From positions 12,333,501 to 12,397,500 of the forward strand of contig CM075765.1 in NCBI GenBank assembly GCA_037974665.1: a stretch of 64,000 bases of DNA, given 5' to 3'. Shown here one piece after another: positions 62,361 through 64,000 of the stretch (position 1 is the stretch's first letter; each line of letters starts with the position of its first letter). Source of the stretch: Ehretia macrophylla. Lineage: Eukaryota; Streptophyta; Magnoliopsida; Boraginales; Ehretiaceae. A program made the position numbers and the translations under genes. The notes below the pieces were generated by a model. It searched no databases and was not told where the DNA came from. It saw nothing but the letters and a program-made list of their open reading frames with translations.

Positions 62361-63285
62361 TATTATATGTACGGTTAATATTTGTTTCAGAAAGTGTATT
62401 GCACTTTCAGAGGATTAAAACAGTTTTGCAGTTTTTGGAATTTCCACATCACAACTCCTGTACTTATAATGGGTCACTGTCTCCTCATGAGCCCGAAAAG
62501 CCTATGGTGTTTTTTTTTTTGGTTGCTGTTGTAAGCCAAGCACATTCTATCCACTAAGCTTCCATGCCATCACCTTCTCTTTATAAAAACTTTCCTTTTC
62601 TGGTAAGTACGACTAAGGCTGTTAAAAGATGCATTTGTGATTGTATTTTAATACATGTTTCTCTTTACAGTTTGTTGACCTTTTTCCTGCAGCTTATTAT
62701 ATATATAACCTCAATCTTTCCACCTAACGACCCTTCAAATCCTATAGAGACATGGATGATATATCTCATTTCCTCCAAGATGTGACACCACACTTTTCTT
62801 TCAATAATTTTTCCCTTTCTCATTTTTTATAACAAGAAATTAACTCTAAACATGTTCAAATTAAATCTATTTTAATATTAAAATTTTTACGATATCACGA
62901 TTTGATGCGTATTTTACGTCAAACAAAAGTTACACAAAAATGAAAGAGTATTGATTTCAATTCAAAACTTTATCATAATAAATTATAATTTAACTATTTC
63001 ATTCAATCTTTACGGACAAATTTTTTATATCTTAATTTAAAAGAAAGACGGAATTAAATTACAATATAGTTAACATAGCTAGTGATACTAGTTTACGTAG
63101 CTCCACAATAATGTTAGCCTTTTCATGATTTCACTTTACCATGCTATGTGGCAGTGAGTTTGGCAAGGTTTGCTAAGAATTGGCACCGAAATTGCCAAGA
63201 ATTAAAAATTTCTTCCAGTGCAAAGGTCATATAAGGTGTACTTCTTTATTTTGTAATTAACACTGACATGGCAATAATAAGTTGA
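62361..63285. other. Intergenic, no gene seen
   Basis: AT-rich; no supported gene. TGGTTGCTGTTGTAAGCCAA after a T run at 62509-62520 might be part of a retroposon, but I could not confirm ends. Confidence 0.45.
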
Positions 63286-63289
63286 TCTG

Positions 63290-64000
63290 AGCGCACGAAC
63301 ATAAAAATTCTTAGAAAAGACTTAGAAAACTAGTTGGATAAATGCCGACCTCACTAAATGAGATAATTTTGGTTGATCTTATGGCCACTTTCAGGTAGGA
63401 TCAAAGGCACGAGTGGCGGAGCTCGGTTAAGGATAAGGAGGAGAAAAGTCCTATAAGGCCAACTCCAAGAGCTTCTCTATTTTATTTTTCTACATGTAGA
63501 GATTTTGAACAATTTCTTTACATTTACAGATTTTCTATTTTAGTTTTATTCCAATAGCTTCTCTATATTTGCTCAATCTCTATTTTTAGAGAATCTCTAT
63601 TTTAATTTCACTCCAACAGCTTCTCTATTTCAGTTTCATTCTAACAACTTCTCTACATTTACTCAATCTTTATTTTTAGAGAATTTGTAGATGATTCTAC
63701 ATGTGGAGATGCTGAATTCAATTGTAGAGATTCTCTACAAGTTCTTTACATTGTAGAGAATTTGTAGAGATGCTGCTGGAGACAAAAGTCTCTAAAAACA
63801 TATCTACATGTAGAGATTTTGACATTTTATATATACTGCTGGAGTTGGCCTAAGGTGAGAAGTCTTATGTGAAAAGGGGATAACTTCTAAGCCCCAGATA
63901 CAAGGACCAATCCTTGTCAACTCAAGTATTTGGTAAGTATAAATACCTGTTACTCCACCGACAACAGGTAACTCAGAGCCCAAGCTTAAACACTCTCTCT
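63290..64000 (+). mobile_element. Probable LTR of a retrotransposon, cut by the window edge
   Basis: Outside the nested MITE the sequence is of mixed composition. It ends with TATAAATA (63938-63945) followed by ACCTGTTACTCC and CTCAGAGCCCAAGC, as in the promoter/R region of plant LTRs. The partner LTR and coding region would lie beyond 64000. Start is approximate. Confidence 0.4.
63457..63850. mobile_element. Tourist-like MITE (394 bp), TCTCTATTTTAG family
   Basis: The ends are GGCCAACTCCAAGAG and, inverted, GGCCAACTCCAGCAG. TAA flanks both sides (63454-63456 and 63851-63853). The interior has repeated CTTCTCTA and CTACATGTAGAGAT blocks. Relatives lie at about 38990-39430 and 46335-46540. 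Confidence 0.85.

Overview
This is nuclear DNA from a flowering plant, most likely a eudicot. It is AT-rich, has long intergenic stretches and spliced genes with GT-AG introns, and holds a dense mix of plant transposable elements. Three genes are clear orthologues of Arabidopsis genes: a DYW-type PPR protein, a mitochondrial alanine:glyoxylate aminotransferase 2 and a TGA1/TGA4-type bZIP factor. The TGA protein resembles asterid (Solanaceae-like) homologues as I remember them, so an asterid is possible, but I cannot name the species.

Layout. (1) 0.9-3.4 kb, minus strand: a two-exon gene for an unrecognised 371-aa protein with an extremely acidic tail. Its intron holds a Tourist-like MITE and a tRNA-derived SINE with a 16-bp target duplication. 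(2) 6.9-12.5 kb: a non-autonomous CACTA (En/Spm) transposon. It has subterminal CCGTAGCC repeats, an internal array of about 445-bp units and an apparent captured exon of an RGGA/HABP4-type RNA-binding protein. (3) 12.5-20.4 kb: gene-poor DNA with one clear MITE. (4) 20.46-26.00 kb: a complete but mutated Ty3/gypsy element with two 351-bp LTRs, TSD GAAAA, a Met-type primer site and gag-pol broken by stops and frameshifts. Its pol frame ends inside the 3' LTR. (5) 27.7-30.0 kb: an intronless PPR-DYW gene. (6) 30-39.4 kb: decayed mobile DNA, including LINE tails, long-TIR elements, a TRIM-like element and organelle-like insertions, one of which carries a mitochondrial initiator-tRNA pseudogene. 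(7) 39.5-45.8 kb: a nine-exon AGT2 gene. (8) 47.3-53.5 kb, minus strand: an eight-exon TGA1/4-like gene, tail to tail with AGT2, with a probable mitochondrial insertion of about 1.1 kb in one intron. (9) 53.6-64 kb: the TGA 5' region, then foldback and inverted-repeat elements, more LINE tails, a MULE-like element and, at the right edge, a probable truncated LTR with a MITE nested in it.

The host genes do not form a pathway. The PPR protein should edit organellar RNA, AGT2 should act in mitochondrial amino-acid metabolism, and the TGA factor should be a redox-sensitive defence regulator. Nearly all the remaining structure comes from layered transposon insertion. At least six independent LINE 3' tails can be recognised by their ribonuclease H or zf-RVT-like ends. 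Gene models, splice sites and element ends were derived by reading the sequence. No database search was run.
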